37,949 bases of DNA from Candidatus Avelusimicrobium cornigerorum (GTDB taxonomy: Bacteria > Elusimicrobiota > Elusimicrobia > Elusimicrobiales > Elusimicrobiaceae). The DNA lies in contig DBXW01000004.1 of NCBI GenBank assembly GCA_002309715.1, positions 1 to 37,949 of the forward strand, given 5' to 3'. Shown piece by piece: positions 24,055-32,869 of this stretch; position 1 is the stretch's first letter; each line of letters begins with the position of its first letter. Both the position numbers and the translations under genes were made by a program. The notes under the pieces are model-generated. The model saw only the letters and a program-made list of their open reading frames with translations. It was not told where the DNA came from and made no database searches.

Positions 24055-25041
24055 ATGCAACCTAAAAACAGCCGTTTGAAAACAATTTTAAAAGCATTTA
24101 AAAATAAAAAGATTGTCGTAGTGGGTGATGTCATGTTGGACCACTTTATTAAAGGTTCTGTCAGCCGTATTTCACCGGAAGCGCCGGTGCCGGTGGTAGA
24201 CGTGAAACGGGAATTTTTTGTGGCCGGCGGAGCGGGCAATGTGGCGGTTAATTTAGCCGCCCTGGATGCCAAACCGGTGATGATTTCCGTCGTAGGGTCT
24301 GATTTAGGCGGCGAAGTGTTAAAAGACTATTTGCGTAAAAACGGTGTTAATGTAAATGGTATCCCGGAAGATTTAGACCGCCCGACCACCCAAAAAATAC
24401 GTGTTATGGCCGAGCAACAGCAAATTGTCCGCTTTGACCGCGAAAGTAAAAAAGTGATTTCTCCCGCCATTGCCAATACATGTATGCGGAATTTTGAAAA
24501 CGCGGTGGAAGGTGCCGATGGCGTAATTTTGTCCGACTATGGAAAGGGTATGCTTAGCGATCACAACATTCAACAAATTATTTCCATTTGCCGCAAAAAG
24601 AATATTCCGGTTTGTGTGGATCCGAAAATTGATAACTTCGGCAAATATAAAAACATTACCTGCATGACGCCCAACACCAAAGAAGCGTGGGAAGGTGTGG
24701 CCGAACCCCCCAAATCCGGCGAAGCGGAAATAGAGCGTATCGGTCAGAAGATTTTAAAAATGTTAAATGCCGACTCCATTTTAATTACCCGTAGTGCCGA
24801 AGGGATGAGCCTATTTGAAAAAGGAGCCAAAAAGCCCTACACCGTTAAAGCCACCGCGCGCGAAGTGTACGATGTTACCGGGGCAGGTGATACGGTCATT
24901 TCCGTTTTGACGTTGGCGCTTGCCGCCGGAGCAACTTTGAAAGAAGCCGCTGTGTTGGCCAATTATGCGGCCGGTATTGTGGTGGAAAAGTCGGGTACGG
25001 CTACAGCGTCGCGTAAAGAAATTGAAGGAGTTTTAGCATGA
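24055..25041 (+). CDS. hldE1: D-glycero-beta-D-manno-heptose-7-phosphate kinase (single-domain HldE1)
   Basis: This enzyme phosphorylates heptose-7-phosphate at C1 for ADP-heptose, an LPS inner-core precursor. The 328-residue PfkB-type sugar kinase opens with VVVGDVMLDHFIKGSVSRISPEAPVPV (core GDVMLDHF...RISPEAPVP), typical of RfaE. It has the anion hole GAGDT at 276-280, with Asp279 as catalytic base. The adenylyltransferase domain present in E. coli HldE is absent, so that step must be encoded elsewhere. A TATAAT at 24024 and an AAGGAG site precede it. It overlaps kdsB by ATGA. Confidence 0.94.
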   Translation: MQPKNSRLKTILKAFKNKKIVVVGDVMLDHFIKGSVSRISPEAPVPVVDVKREFFVAGGAGNVAVNLAALDAKPVMISVVGSDLGGEVLKDYLRKNGVNVNGIPEDLDRPTTQKIRVMAEQQQIVRFDRESKKVISPAIANTCMRNFENAVEGADGVILSDYGKGMLSDHNIQQIISICRKKNIPVCVDPKIDNFGKYKNITCMTPNTKEAWEGVAEPPKSGEAEIERIGQKILKMLNADSILITRSAEGMSLFEKGAKKPYTVKATAREVYDVTGAGDTVISVLTLALAAGATLKEAAVLANYAAGIVVEKSGTATASRKEIEGVLA

Positions 25042-25781
25042 GTGAAGTACTAATTGTTATTCCGGCGCGTTACGGTTCGTCGCGCTTGCCGGGAAAAATC
25101 TTAAAGCCCCTTTGCGGCAAACCGGTTATTGAGCACGTGTACGAAGCGTGTAAAAATACCGGGCTGGGTGAAGTGCTTATTGCTACCGAAGAGCCACTGG
25201 TGGTAGAAGCGTGTGCCAAATTCGGCGCACAAGCCGTGCTGACAAGTGATGCATGCAAAAGCGGTACTGACCGCGTATTTGAAGCATCGCAAAATCGCCC
25301 CGAACAAATTATCATTAACGTACAAGGCGACGAGCCTTTTATTCAAACACAGACTGTTTTGGCCGTAGCCAATTTATTAAAAAACGATTCATCTTGCGAT
25401 ATTTCCACAGCGGCTTTTGCGCGTGCGGATGATGAACAAGTGGATAACCCCAATATTGTTAAAGCGGTGCTGGCCAAAGACGGCCGGGCGTTGTATTTTT
25501 CGCGCTCGCGCGTACCGTATAAACGCGAAAAGACCGAAGAAAATTTAAAAGCACCGTATTGGCACCATTGCGGTATTTACGGATACCGCCGAGCGGCACT
25601 GGAGCGGTTTGTTAAACTGCCCGAAAGCCCGCTTGAAAAATTAGAACGGCTGGAGCAACTGCGCGCGTTAGAAGACGGTATGGTTATTAAATGCGCCGAA
25701 ATTGCCCCCTCCGGCCCGGCTATAGATACCGCTGCGGACTTGGCCGCTGCCGAAGCATATTATTTGAAACACTGCGCCTAA
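25038..25781 (+). CDS. kdsB: 3-deoxy-manno-octulosonate cytidylyltransferase (CMP-KDO synthetase)
   Basis: KdsB activates KDO with CTP for transfer to lipid A. The 247-residue protein has the nucleotide-binding start VIPARYGSSRLPGK (residues 6-19), EVLIATEE, NVQGDEPFI and YFSRSRVPY, all typical of KdsB. Length is normal. The start overlaps the hldE1 stop. It is followed by pyrG, the source of its CTP substrate. Confidence 0.97.
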   Translation: MSEVLIVIPARYGSSRLPGKILKPLCGKPVIEHVYEACKNTGLGEVLIATEEPLVVEACAKFGAQAVLTSDACKSGTDRVFEASQNRPEQIIINVQGDEPFIQTQTVLAVANLLKNDSSCDISTAAFARADDEQVDNPNIVKAVLAKDGRALYFSRSRVPYKREKTEENLKAPYWHHCGIYGYRRAALERFVKLPESPLEKLERLEQLRALEDGMVIKCAEIAPSGPAIDTAADLAAAEAYYLKHCA

Positions 25782-25826
25782 TCTTTTCGTGTAAGGCGTT
25801 TGTTAATTATATTAAGGAGAGACTAT

Positions 25827-27455
25827 ATGTCTAAATTCATTATCATTACCGGTGGCGTTGTAAGTTCTTTAGGTAAAGGGATTTCCGGCGCAAGTATTGG
25901 TAAACTACTGCAATTAAACGGCCTGAAGGTCAACATGATTAAGTGCGACCCGTATATCAACGTGGATCCCGGCACGATGTCCCCCTACCAACATGGTGAA
26001 GTGTTTGTGACGGTAGACGGCGCAGAGGCCGACCTTGATTTGGGCCACTATGAACGCTTTTTAGACGTCAATATGACACGTGCCAACACCAATACCGCAG
26101 GCAGCATTTATCAAACGGTTATTGATAAAGAGCGCCGCGGCGAATATTTAGGTGCGACGGTACAAGTGATTCCTCACATTACCAACGAAATCAAAAAACG
26201 CTTTACCGCACTTGAAAATGATGCCGACGTGTGCATTATTGAAATCGGCGGTACGGTGGGTGATATTGAGTCGTTACCGTTCTTGGAAGCGGCCCGCCAA
26301 CTGCGTTTGGAAAAAGGCCCGCAAAATGTGATTTGCGTACACGTAACATTGCTGCCTTACATTGCCGTAGCGCAAGAACTTAAAACAAAACCGACGCAAC
26401 ACTCCGTCAATAAACTGCGTGAACTTGGCATTGAGCCCAGCATGCTCATTTGCCGTACCGAGCAACCGATTAACGACCACTTAAAAGAAAAAATTTCCCT
26501 TTTCTGCAGTGTGCCGGCTAAAGCGGTCATTGAGTGTATGGATGCCAAATCTATCTACCACGTACCGGAAATGTTTTATAAACAAAATGTGGATAAACAA
26601 ATCATCGCTTTGCTCGGCTTAACCCCCACGCAAGAAGTGGATCCGAAACAATTTGAGTTTTTTGACCGTGCGATGAATCCGTCTAAATCGGTCAAAATTG
26701 CCGTAGCGGGTAAATACGCGGAATTTCAGGAAGCGTATAAATCTATTCACGAAGCGTTGCGCCATGCCGGTATGAATAACGACGCACGGGTGGAAGTGGT
26801 GTATATCAATACCGAAAAAGATGACGTTTCCAAAGCATTAAAAGGCGCTGACGGTATTTTAATTCCGGGCGGGTTTGGTGCGCGCGGAATTGAAGGAAAA
26901 ATCAATACGGTGCGTTTCGCGCGTGAAAACAAAGTGCCCTTTTTGGGGATTTGTTTAGGGATGCAGTGCACCGTGCTGGAAGCGGCGCGCAATTTGTGCG
27001 GTTTGCACGACGCAAACTCTACCGAATTTGACCCGACCACCAAAGATCCGGTGGTAGATTTAACCCCCCAACAAAAAAATGTGGTTTATAAAGGCGGTAC
27101 CATGCGCCTGGGCAATTACTCGGCCGATTTAAAAGCCGGCTCTCTGGCGCACCGGTTATACGGCAAAGACCGCGTGGACGAACGCCACCGCCACCGCTAT
27201 GAACTTAACCCCAAATACGTCAAACAACTTCAAGAAGTGGGGCTTAATGTATCGGGTTGGCACGAAGGCGTACTGCCGGAAATTGTGGAACGCACGGATC
27301 ACCCGTATTTTATCGCCGTACAATTCCACCCGGAATTTGGCTCTCGCCCCATGCGGCCGCATCCGCTGTTTGACGGTTTAATCAAGGCGAGTTTAAAAGA
27401 AAAAGAAACCCGCGCTACGGCTACAAAGGCCAAAACGGCTACTGCCGGCAAATAA
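25827..27455 (+). CDS. pyrG: CTP synthase
   Basis: PyrG makes CTP from UTP using glutamine. The start is ATG 25827, preceded by AAGGAG. The 542-residue protein has the synthetase domain (FIIITGGVVSSLGKGI, DPYINVDPGTMSP, EIGGTVGDIES). The class I glutaminase domain has its nucleophile in FLGICLGMQ and the HPE motif in FHPEFGSRP. After the domain ends there is a short basic tail (ATKAKTATAGK), reminiscent of the S2 and RsfS tails. It directly follows kdsB and has a terminator after it. Confidence 0.98.
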   Translation: MSKFIIITGGVVSSLGKGISGASIGKLLQLNGLKVNMIKCDPYINVDPGTMSPYQHGEVFVTVDGAEADLDLGHYERFLDVNMTRANTNTAGSIYQTVIDKERRGEYLGATVQVIPHITNEIKKRFTALENDADVCIIEIGGTVGDIESLPFLEAARQLRLEKGPQNVICVHVTLLPYIAVAQELKTKPTQHSVNKLRELGIEPSMLICRTEQPINDHLKEKISLFCSVPAKAVIECMDAKSIYHVPEMFYKQNVDKQIIALLGLTPTQEVDPKQFEFFDRAMNPSKSVKIAVAGKYAEFQEAYKSIHEALRHAGMNNDARVEVVYINTEKDDVSKALKGADGILIPGGFGARGIEGKINTVRFARENKVPFLGICLGMQCTVLEAARNLCGLHDANSTEFDPTTKDPVVDLTPQQKNVVYKGGTMRLGNYSADLKAGSLAHRLYGKDRVDERHRHRYELNPKYVKQLQEVGLNVSGWHEGVLPEIVERTDHPYFIAVQFHPEFGSRPMRPHPLFDGLIKASLKEKETRATATKAKTATAGK

Positions 27456-27474
27456 GTTGTGAGCATATTAGATG

Positions 27475-27505
27475 ATAACGCCCTGATTATTCAGGGCGTT
27501 ATTTC
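27475..27505 (+). terminator. Intrinsic terminator after pyrG
   Basis: ATAACGCCCTGA (27475-27486), loop TTAT, TCAGGGCGTTAT (27491-27502), then a short T-rich stretch. Confidence 0.85.
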
Positions 27506-27594
27506 GTTGTAATCCTACTTGCACGAGAGATGAAAACAAACAGCTGCCCAAAGCAAAACATATCCGCCATCATCATAAATGCTACAATGTACCT

Positions 27595-27638
27595 AAAGAC
27601 CTAGTTGCGATTAGGCCTTTTGACCCTTTCCATAGGTC
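27595..27638 (+). promoter_or_regulatory. TAGGCC dyad and TAGGTC box upstream of the gene at 27662
   Basis: AAAGACCTA (27595-27603) and TAGGCCTTT (27612-27620) form a dyad with one mismatch and an 8-bp centre, the same geometry as at 280-307. It is followed by TTGACCCTT, as in that element. A further TAGGTC lies at 27633. A TGC-TACAAT box at 27580-27588 may be a second, upstream promoter that would begin transcription near the dyad. Confidence 0.45.
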
Positions 27639-27649
27639 GTTCTGTTTTA

Positions 27650-27655
27650 TATACT
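27650..27655 (+). promoter_or_regulatory. -10 box six bases before the ATG at 27662
   Basis: TATACT, then AAAAAC, then ATG. No Shine-Dalgarno sequence is present, so a leaderless transcript is predicted from this promoter. Confidence 0.45.
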
Positions 27656-27661
27656 AAAAAC

Positions 27662-28867
27662 ATGAAGAAGATAAATTTACTATTTCCCGTCGTAACTTGT
27701 CTATTCGTAGGGGTTCTTTTCTCTCCGGCTGATGCGCAACGCGCACCGAAATTTAAATACGATTTTTTCAAAGTTCCCAAAAGTGCCCGTTCGCTTTACC
27801 GCCAACGTAATGCTATGCAAGATTTGGCCAAGATGGACCGGGAATTATCCAGCATTAAAAATATCCAACCTTCTAAAGAACTTTTAGAAGAAATGAGTAA
27901 ATTTAATCTTACGAACCGTTTGTTAAGCACCTTGCAAGAGGCCGCCTTGCCCTACAAGGCCGAAAAAATGGTGAAGGATATTTTGGAGTCCGAGTGTACT
28001 TCTAAAAGAGATGATGTGGAAGCCGCCTTGGAAAAACTTTGGCGTTTGCAAGACCGCTACGGCGACCACGGTTTATTCCCGATTTTTGCCAAGCAGTATT
28101 ATTCCCATAATTTTGGAGCGCTTTCCACCCACGTACAGGACCTTTTTGATCGGATTGGGATGCTGCATGACCGGGACTTGGAACTGAAATTTATTAAGCG
28201 CTTGCATTTTATATCCCGAAATAAAATTACTTTATCTAAAGGATTATTCTCTGATAAGAAAATTTTTCTTCCTAAAAAATCGTTCCGCGTACGGTACTTA
28301 TCCAATATCGGTAAACTAACCCCGGACAATTTCCAAGAAAGCCAATTGGTGTTGTCTATTGAGCGGAGTATGTCGCCCAACCCGGCGGAAGATTTCCCCA
28401 TCCGGCACGTCAGCGGCCGTTCGGTGGTAAATATTGACCAAAAAGTCTACCCGGTATATGGTTTTACGGCACCGTTAGACGGTAATATCGCCTCTTTATA
28501 TACTTATCTGTTATACGGACAAAATGAGAACGAACCCTTGTCCGCCATTTACGATAAAAAAGGCCAATCTTTAGCGTTATTTAACAAAGACAAAAGTCTT
28601 TGGCTGCGTGTTTCCCCGCATGAATATGCCGAGCCGGATAATTTACACTTACATTTAAATGAACTGCGCCCGGTAACATTTACCACCAAAAACGGAGACC
28701 TCTTTGACGAGCGTGTGAACTTCAACTTGTCTATCCCGCTTTCCACGCCTATGGGCGGGCCGATCATAAGCACAAAAGATTTTTTCTACCATCAACTCAT
28801 CTCTAAACCGGTAGAAATTTTAAGGCGGCTGCCCAACGTAACTATCAAAGAACGCCCGATTTATTAA
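27662..28867 (+). CDS. Secreted protein of unknown function
   Basis: ATG 27662 begins a signal peptide (MKKINLLFPVVTCLFVGVLFSPADAQ, cleavage after about 25), so the longer open frame from 27605 is rejected. The 401-residue product has a helical, charged N-terminal half (about 40-200) and a more beta-like C-terminal half with VYPVYGFTAPLDGNIASLY and RPVTFTTKNGDLF. There is one cysteine in the mature part. I recognise no family. Regulation may be shared with the other exported genes through the TAGGCC element. It stands alone between pyrG and rnhB. Confidence 0.78.
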   Translation: MKKINLLFPVVTCLFVGVLFSPADAQRAPKFKYDFFKVPKSARSLYRQRNAMQDLAKMDRELSSIKNIQPSKELLEEMSKFNLTNRLLSTLQEAALPYKAEKMVKDILESECTSKRDDVEAALEKLWRLQDRYGDHGLFPIFAKQYYSHNFGALSTHVQDLFDRIGMLHDRDLELKFIKRLHFISRNKITLSKGLFSDKKIFLPKKSFRVRYLSNIGKLTPDNFQESQLVLSIERSMSPNPAEDFPIRHVSGRSVVNIDQKVYPVYGFTAPLDGNIASLYTYLLYGQNENEPLSAIYDKKGQSLALFNKDKSLWLRVSPHEYAEPDNLHLHLNELRPVTFTTKNGDLFDERVNFNLSIPLSTPMGGPIISTKDFFYHQLISKPVEILRRLPNVTIKERPIY

Positions 28868-28885
28868 CCGCTTGCCCGCCGATAT

Positions 28886-28894
28886 TGCTATAAT
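28886..28894 (+). promoter_or_regulatory. Extended -10 promoter of rnhB, likely leaderless
   Basis: TGC-TATAAT ends at 28894, followed by AGTCTC and the rnhB ATG at 28901. No Shine-Dalgarno sequence. This is the clearest case of the six-base geometry. Confidence 0.6.
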
Positions 28895-28900
28895 AGTCTC

Positions 28901-29548
28901 ATGCAGGATAATGCGTTATTTCGCTTTGACAAAACACAAGCCCAAAATTATGAGGCGTCATTCTTAATCGGTATAGATGAAGCCGGCCGCGGCCCGCTTG
29001 CCGGACCGGTAGTGGCCTGTGCGTGCTATATCCCCGACGAAGTAGCCCCCTCTTTTGCCGACGTAAACGACAGTAAACAACTGACCGCCCGCAAACGCGA
29101 CCAACTTTTTGAACGGTTAACCCACTCGGAAGTATTATACGGCGTCGGTTTTGCTACCGCGGCCGAGATAGATAAATTAAATATCTTACAAGCCACTTTT
29201 TTGGCCATGCGTCGCGCCAGCCAAAAATTTTTAAATATCCCCAAGGCCGTTGCACTTATAGACGGCCCGCACCCGGTGGCCGGGCTCTCCTTGCGCCAAC
29301 AGCCAATTATAGACGGAGATGCTAAATCCCTTGTTATTGCGGCGGCCAGCATTATTGCTAAAGTCACGCGGGACCGCTACATGGAACAACTGGATAAACT
29401 TTACCCCGGTTATAATTTTGCCGGACATAAAGGGTATGGCACGGCTAAACATATGCAAGCGTTGCGCGAACTGGGCCCTTGCAAAGAACATAGGTTTAGT
29501 TTTGCTCCTGTGCATAATTTAGTGGCTGTACCGGAGTTACCGTTATGA
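28901..29548 (+). CDS. rnhB: Ribonuclease HII
   Basis: RNase HII removes ribonucleotides and RNA from RNA-DNA hybrids. The 215-residue protein has the signature IGIDEAGRGPLAGPVVA with Asp26 and Glu27 as metal ligands. It also has DSKQLTARKRD-type sequence (NDSKQLTARKR), ALIDGP and AASIIAKVTRDR. Length is normal. The stop overlaps the yraN start by ATGA. Confidence 0.97.
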   Translation: MQDNALFRFDKTQAQNYEASFLIGIDEAGRGPLAGPVVACACYIPDEVAPSFADVNDSKQLTARKRDQLFERLTHSEVLYGVGFATAAEIDKLNILQATFLAMRRASQKFLNIPKAVALIDGPHPVAGLSLRQQPIIDGDAKSLVIAAASIIAKVTRDRYMEQLDKLYPGYNFAGHKGYGTAKHMQALRELGPCKEHRFSFAPVHNLVAVPELPL

Positions 29549-29904
29549 CTACCCGCCAAATCGGGCAAGCGGGCGAAGACCAAGCCGCCGCATTTTTACA
29601 AGCGAAAGGATACAAAATTATAGCGCGTAATTTTTTAGTGCCCGGCGGTGAATTGGACTTGGTGGCCTACGATAAGAAAACGCTTGTATTTGTGGAAGTG
29701 AAAAAGCGTGCCTCAAACGCTTTCGGGGGGCCGGTGGCAGCCGTTACGCACACCAAGCAAAAACGGGTGGCCCGGGCCGCCGCGCAATTTTTAAAGGCAA
29801 AGAGCCCGAAATTTGATAGTATAAGATTTGACGTGATATGTGTTTTGCCGCAAGGAATAGAACACATTTCTAACGCCTTTGTGCCGCAGAGAACTACTTT
29901 ATAG
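29545..29904 (+). CDS. yraN: UPF0102/YraN family nuclease-fold protein
   Basis: The 119-residue protein has the YraN pattern: GEDQAAAFLQAKGYKIIARNF (core AAAFLQAKGYKIIARN), GELDLVAYD and FVEVKKR, a restriction-endonuclease-like fold with an ExK active-site arrangement. Its activity is not established. It commonly follows rnhB, as here, and overlaps it by four bases. Confidence 0.93.
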   Translation: MTTRQIGQAGEDQAAAFLQAKGYKIIARNFLVPGGELDLVAYDKKTLVFVEVKKRASNAFGGPVAAVTHTKQKRVARAAAQFLKAKSPKFDSIRFDVICVLPQGIEHISNAFVPQRTTL

Positions 29905-29912
29905 GAGGAAGT

Positions 29913-30734
29913 ATGACACAATTAGCGCAAGTTAAAAAAGCAGCCGCTTTTATTCAAAAGAAAACGAAAAATTTTAAGCCGGAAATTGCCTTAATTACGG
30001 GTTCCGGGTTGGCCGGGGCTATTCCGCCGTTAGAAAAAGCAATTAAAATTCCGTACGCGTCTATTCCCGGTTTTTTGCGCAGTACCGTACCGGGACATAC
30101 GGGCAATTTGATTTTTGGAGTATATAAAGGCCGTAAAATTGTAGTCATGCAAGGGCGTTTCCACTATTACGAAGGCCACCCGATGAAAGAGTTGGCTATT
30201 TCCATCCGCACGCTTAAAATGCTGGGTGTGGAAAAATTGCTCGTTTCCGCGGCGGTCGGCTCTATGGATACCAAGTTGCGCCCGGGCGCATTGTGTGTGC
30301 TCAAAGACCACATCAATTTTATGTGCAACAACCCTTTAATCGGCAATCATGATGACACTTTTGGCCCCATGTTTTTTGATTTGTCCGAGGCTTACGATAA
30401 AACCATGCGCAAAACTACGTTAGCCGCAGCCAAAAAATGCGGTATTACAGCCGGGGAAGGTGTGTACTTAGCAACCACCGGGCCAAACTTTGAAACGCCA
30501 TCCGAAATCCAAATGTTTAAAAAATGGGGTGCTACGGTAGTGGGTATGTCCGTCGTGCCGGAAGTGTTGGTGGCGCGCCAATGCGGTATACTTGTGTTAG
30601 GGCTTGCGTGGGTAAGCAATATGGGATGCGGTATTGAAAAGAAACCGCTTTCACACGCGCAAACCATCAGCGAAACCAAAAAGATTGAAGGTAAATTCAA
30701 AAAATTATTGGAAGTACTTTTTGTAAAACTATAA
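29913..30734 (+). CDS. punA: Purine nucleoside phosphorylase
   Basis: The enzyme phosphorolyses purine nucleosides to base and ribose-1-phosphate. The 273-residue protein fits the trimeric class: LITGSGLAG (phosphate loop), GRFHYYEGHPMKE, VSAAVGSMD, then TGPNFETPSEI and VGMSVVPEVLVARQCG. A TAGGAGG site precedes the ATG, 8 bases after yraN. A hairpin terminator follows at once. Confidence 0.95.
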   Translation: MTQLAQVKKAAAFIQKKTKNFKPEIALITGSGLAGAIPPLEKAIKIPYASIPGFLRSTVPGHTGNLIFGVYKGRKIVVMQGRFHYYEGHPMKELAISIRTLKMLGVEKLLVSAAVGSMDTKLRPGALCVLKDHINFMCNNPLIGNHDDTFGPMFFDLSEAYDKTMRKTTLAAAKKCGITAGEGVYLATTGPNFETPSEIQMFKKWGATVVGMSVVPEVLVARQCGILVLGLAWVSNMGCGIEKKPLSHAQTISETKKIEGKFKKLLEVLFVKL

Positions 30735-30744
30735 GGATATAATC

Positions 30745-30780
30745 CCGCGCGGTAGCAAAAAGTGCCGCGCGGCCTTTTTT
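30745..30780 (+). terminator. Intrinsic terminator ending at the flippase start codon
   Basis: CCGCGCGG (30745-30752) and CCGCGCGG (30765-30772) pair as a self-complementary 8-bp stem. TTTTTT (30775-30780) directly abuts the ATG at 30781. A TATAAT at 30738-30743 lies just before the stem. Confidence 0.75.
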
Positions 30781-32199
30781 ATGGCAAAAGATATTAAACG
30801 GCTTGGCAAAGAAACATTAGTCTACGGCACTTCTACGGTGCTGGCGCGGCTGCTGAATTTTTGTCTCGTTCCGTTTTATACATATTATTTAATACCGGGG
30901 CAGTATGGCATTATTGCCACTGTTTTTGCGGCGGTGGCGTTATTTAACGTGGTGTTTTTGTTCGGGATGGACCAAAGTTATTTGCGCTTTGCCAGCGACG
31001 CACCGGATAAAAATAAAGTTTTTCGTCAATGTTTCTACGGAGTACTCATAAACGGGGCCGTGCTAGGCGGGCTACTTTGGCTGTTTAACGAATCCGCGGC
31101 CCGGCTTATCGGTATTACGTCGCAGGCCGGATATTTACTTAAACTGGCGGCTGTCATTTTATTTTTAGATGTTCTTAATATGATTCCTTTTACCAAATTG
31201 CGTTTGGAACGGCGTGCGTGGTACTTTGCGAGTGTGCGCACGGCTTCTATCGTGGTCAATGTACTCGGAAACATCTATTTTATTGCCGTACTTCACAAAG
31301 GGATAGCGTCTATTTTGTGGGCAAACATTTTTGCCTCTTTAGCATCTTTACTATTGCTTTCCCCCGTTGTGTATAGTGAGTTAAAACAAAATTATTCTTT
31401 TGCTTTTGATTGGAAATTGGAAAAAGAAATGCTGGCGTTTGCATGGCCGTTTGTACCTTCCGGGCTGGCCAGTTTGTTCGTCAGCGTAATAGATAAACCT
31501 ATTTTGGTGCACTTGGCCGGACCGGAACAAGTAGGCATTTATCAGGCCAATTTTAAGATTGGCGTTTTTATGATGCTGATTGTTTCCATGTTTGACCAAG
31601 CGTGGCGGCCGTTTTTCTTGGCACACGCCAAAGACAATGATGCCAAAGATACCTTCGCGCGGGTGCTTTCTTATTTTGCGGCATTGGCGAGTTGGGTGCT
31701 TTTGGGGCTTATCTTCTTAATACCCGATATTATCCAAAGCAATTTACTGGGCAGTTTCCATTTGATTGCCCCGGCGTATTGGAGCGGCCTAGCCGTGATT
31801 CCGCTTGTACTGGGCGGGTATTTTTGTTACGGCTTGTACGTCAATTTTATGGTGGGCCCGGTGCTGACCAAAAAAACGCGCGTGCTGCTGTGGATTACCT
31901 TGCTCGGAGCGGCGGTTAGCATTACTACCAATTTAACGTTGGTGCCGCAACTGGGCATTTTGGGGGCCGGTTGGGCGGTTTTATTAAGTTATGCGACGAT
32001 GGCAGTGGCGCTTTTCTGCTTTACCCAACGGGTGTATCCTATTTGTTATGAATATAAAAAATTAGCCGCGTTAGCGGTGTTAGCCGCAGTAACGGTGGTT
32101 ATAAGCAAAATGATGGGCGGTTCGGTAGGGTTAAAAATCGTATTACTGGTGTGCTATCCGTTGTTGGCTTCTCTTATTTTACGCCGGAAAACTGCGTAA
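30781..32199 (+). CDS. Wzx-like oligosaccharide flippase (MOP superfamily)
   Basis: The 472-residue protein has about twelve to fourteen hydrophobic segments and the polysaccharide-synthase N-terminus (GKETLVYGTSTVLARLLNF, core YGTSTVLARLLNF). Further family-like segments are MDQSYLRF, FAWPFVPSGLASLF and DQAWRPFFLAHA. Such proteins move lipid-linked glycans across the inner membrane. It begins immediately after a terminator with no Shine-Dalgarno sequence, so its expression probably depends on read-through or a promoter I cannot place. A glycosylphosphotransferase gene lies downstream. Substrate unknown. Confidence 0.9.
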   Translation: MAKDIKRLGKETLVYGTSTVLARLLNFCLVPFYTYYLIPGQYGIIATVFAAVALFNVVFLFGMDQSYLRFASDAPDKNKVFRQCFYGVLINGAVLGGLLWLFNESAARLIGITSQAGYLLKLAAVILFLDVLNMIPFTKLRLERRAWYFASVRTASIVVNVLGNIYFIAVLHKGIASILWANIFASLASLLLLSPVVYSELKQNYSFAFDWKLEKEMLAFAWPFVPSGLASLFVSVIDKPILVHLAGPEQVGIYQANFKIGVFMMLIVSMFDQAWRPFFLAHAKDNDAKDTFARVLSYFAALASWVLLGLIFLIPDIIQSNLLGSFHLIAPAYWSGLAVIPLVLGGYFCYGLYVNFMVGPVLTKKTRVLLWITLLGAAVSITTNLTLVPQLGILGAGWAVLLSYATMAVALFCFTQRVYPICYEYKKLAALAVLAAVTVVISKMMGGSVGLKIVLLVCYPLLASLILRRKTA

Positions 32200-32207
32200 C
32201 AATTCGG

Positions 32208-32837
32208 TTATTTTAAACTAATCAGTTCAAGCGTTACTTCTATTTTCCCATCTTTATAGACAAGTTCGTGCGGTACTTGCACGGAATTAGTTTCATTGGC
32301 CGGGGCGTACTCATCATAAAACAGTTCTGCCGTATTAAGCATAGTGATTGTTTTGGCGGCGTATGGATAAATATCTTGTGTTTTGTAAAGTAAATGTACC
32401 GTAGCCGATTTGCCTTTGTAGGCGAGCATTTGGCCTTCTTTCGTTACGCGGCGGCGTTGGTACAAGCCGGGTTCAAATAACAGTAAGTTAAGAAATTGGG
32501 TAATTCTTCCGCGCACCAGGGGAGTGTCGGCGTCGGGGAATAAATAGCGGTATGCAATATCATCTGCCGTAGCGGTTGCCTGCAAAACACGGTAAGCACC
32601 GCCCGTCATTACGGAAACATCAAAATCTTCTTCCCCTATTTTTTTAATAACGAGCACCCCTTCCAGGCCGGCGTTATTTAACATGCCCGTTACTTTAAAC
32701 GCGGCCTGCGTGTGCCCGGCGGCGAAGAAATCTACTTTTTTGACGGCACGTGCTTCCGGCGGAAGTTGTTTGATTTGCCCCCCCGCGCACGCACAAAGAA
32801 AAACTGCTAAAGAAAATGTTAAAATTTGTTTAATCAT
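32208..32837 (-). CDS. Lipoprotein of unknown function
   Basis: The 209-residue protein begins MIKQILTFSLAVFLCACAGG, a lipoprotein signal peptide with lipobox LCAC. The body alternates short beta-like strands (FKVTGMLNNAGLEGVLVIKK, core GLEGVLVIKK; FDVSVMTGGAYRVL). This could be a LolB/LolA-type half barrel, but I see no decisive motif. AGGGGGAAC precedes the ATG. It is convergent with the flippase and divergent from the wecA-like gene, within a surface-glycan neighbourhood. Confidence 0.8.
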   Translation of the reverse strand: MIKQILTFSLAVFLCACAGGQIKQLPPEARAVKKVDFFAAGHTQAAFKVTGMLNNAGLEGVLVIKKIGEEDFDVSVMTGGAYRVLQATATADDIAYRYLFPDADTPLVRGRITQFLNLLLFEPGLYQRRRVTKEGQMLAYKGKSATVHLLYKTQDIYPYAAKTITMLNTAELFYDEYAPANETNSVQVPHELVYKDGKIEVTLELISLK

Positions 32838-32869
32838 ATCGTTCCCCCTATTATGATATTATAAATATT

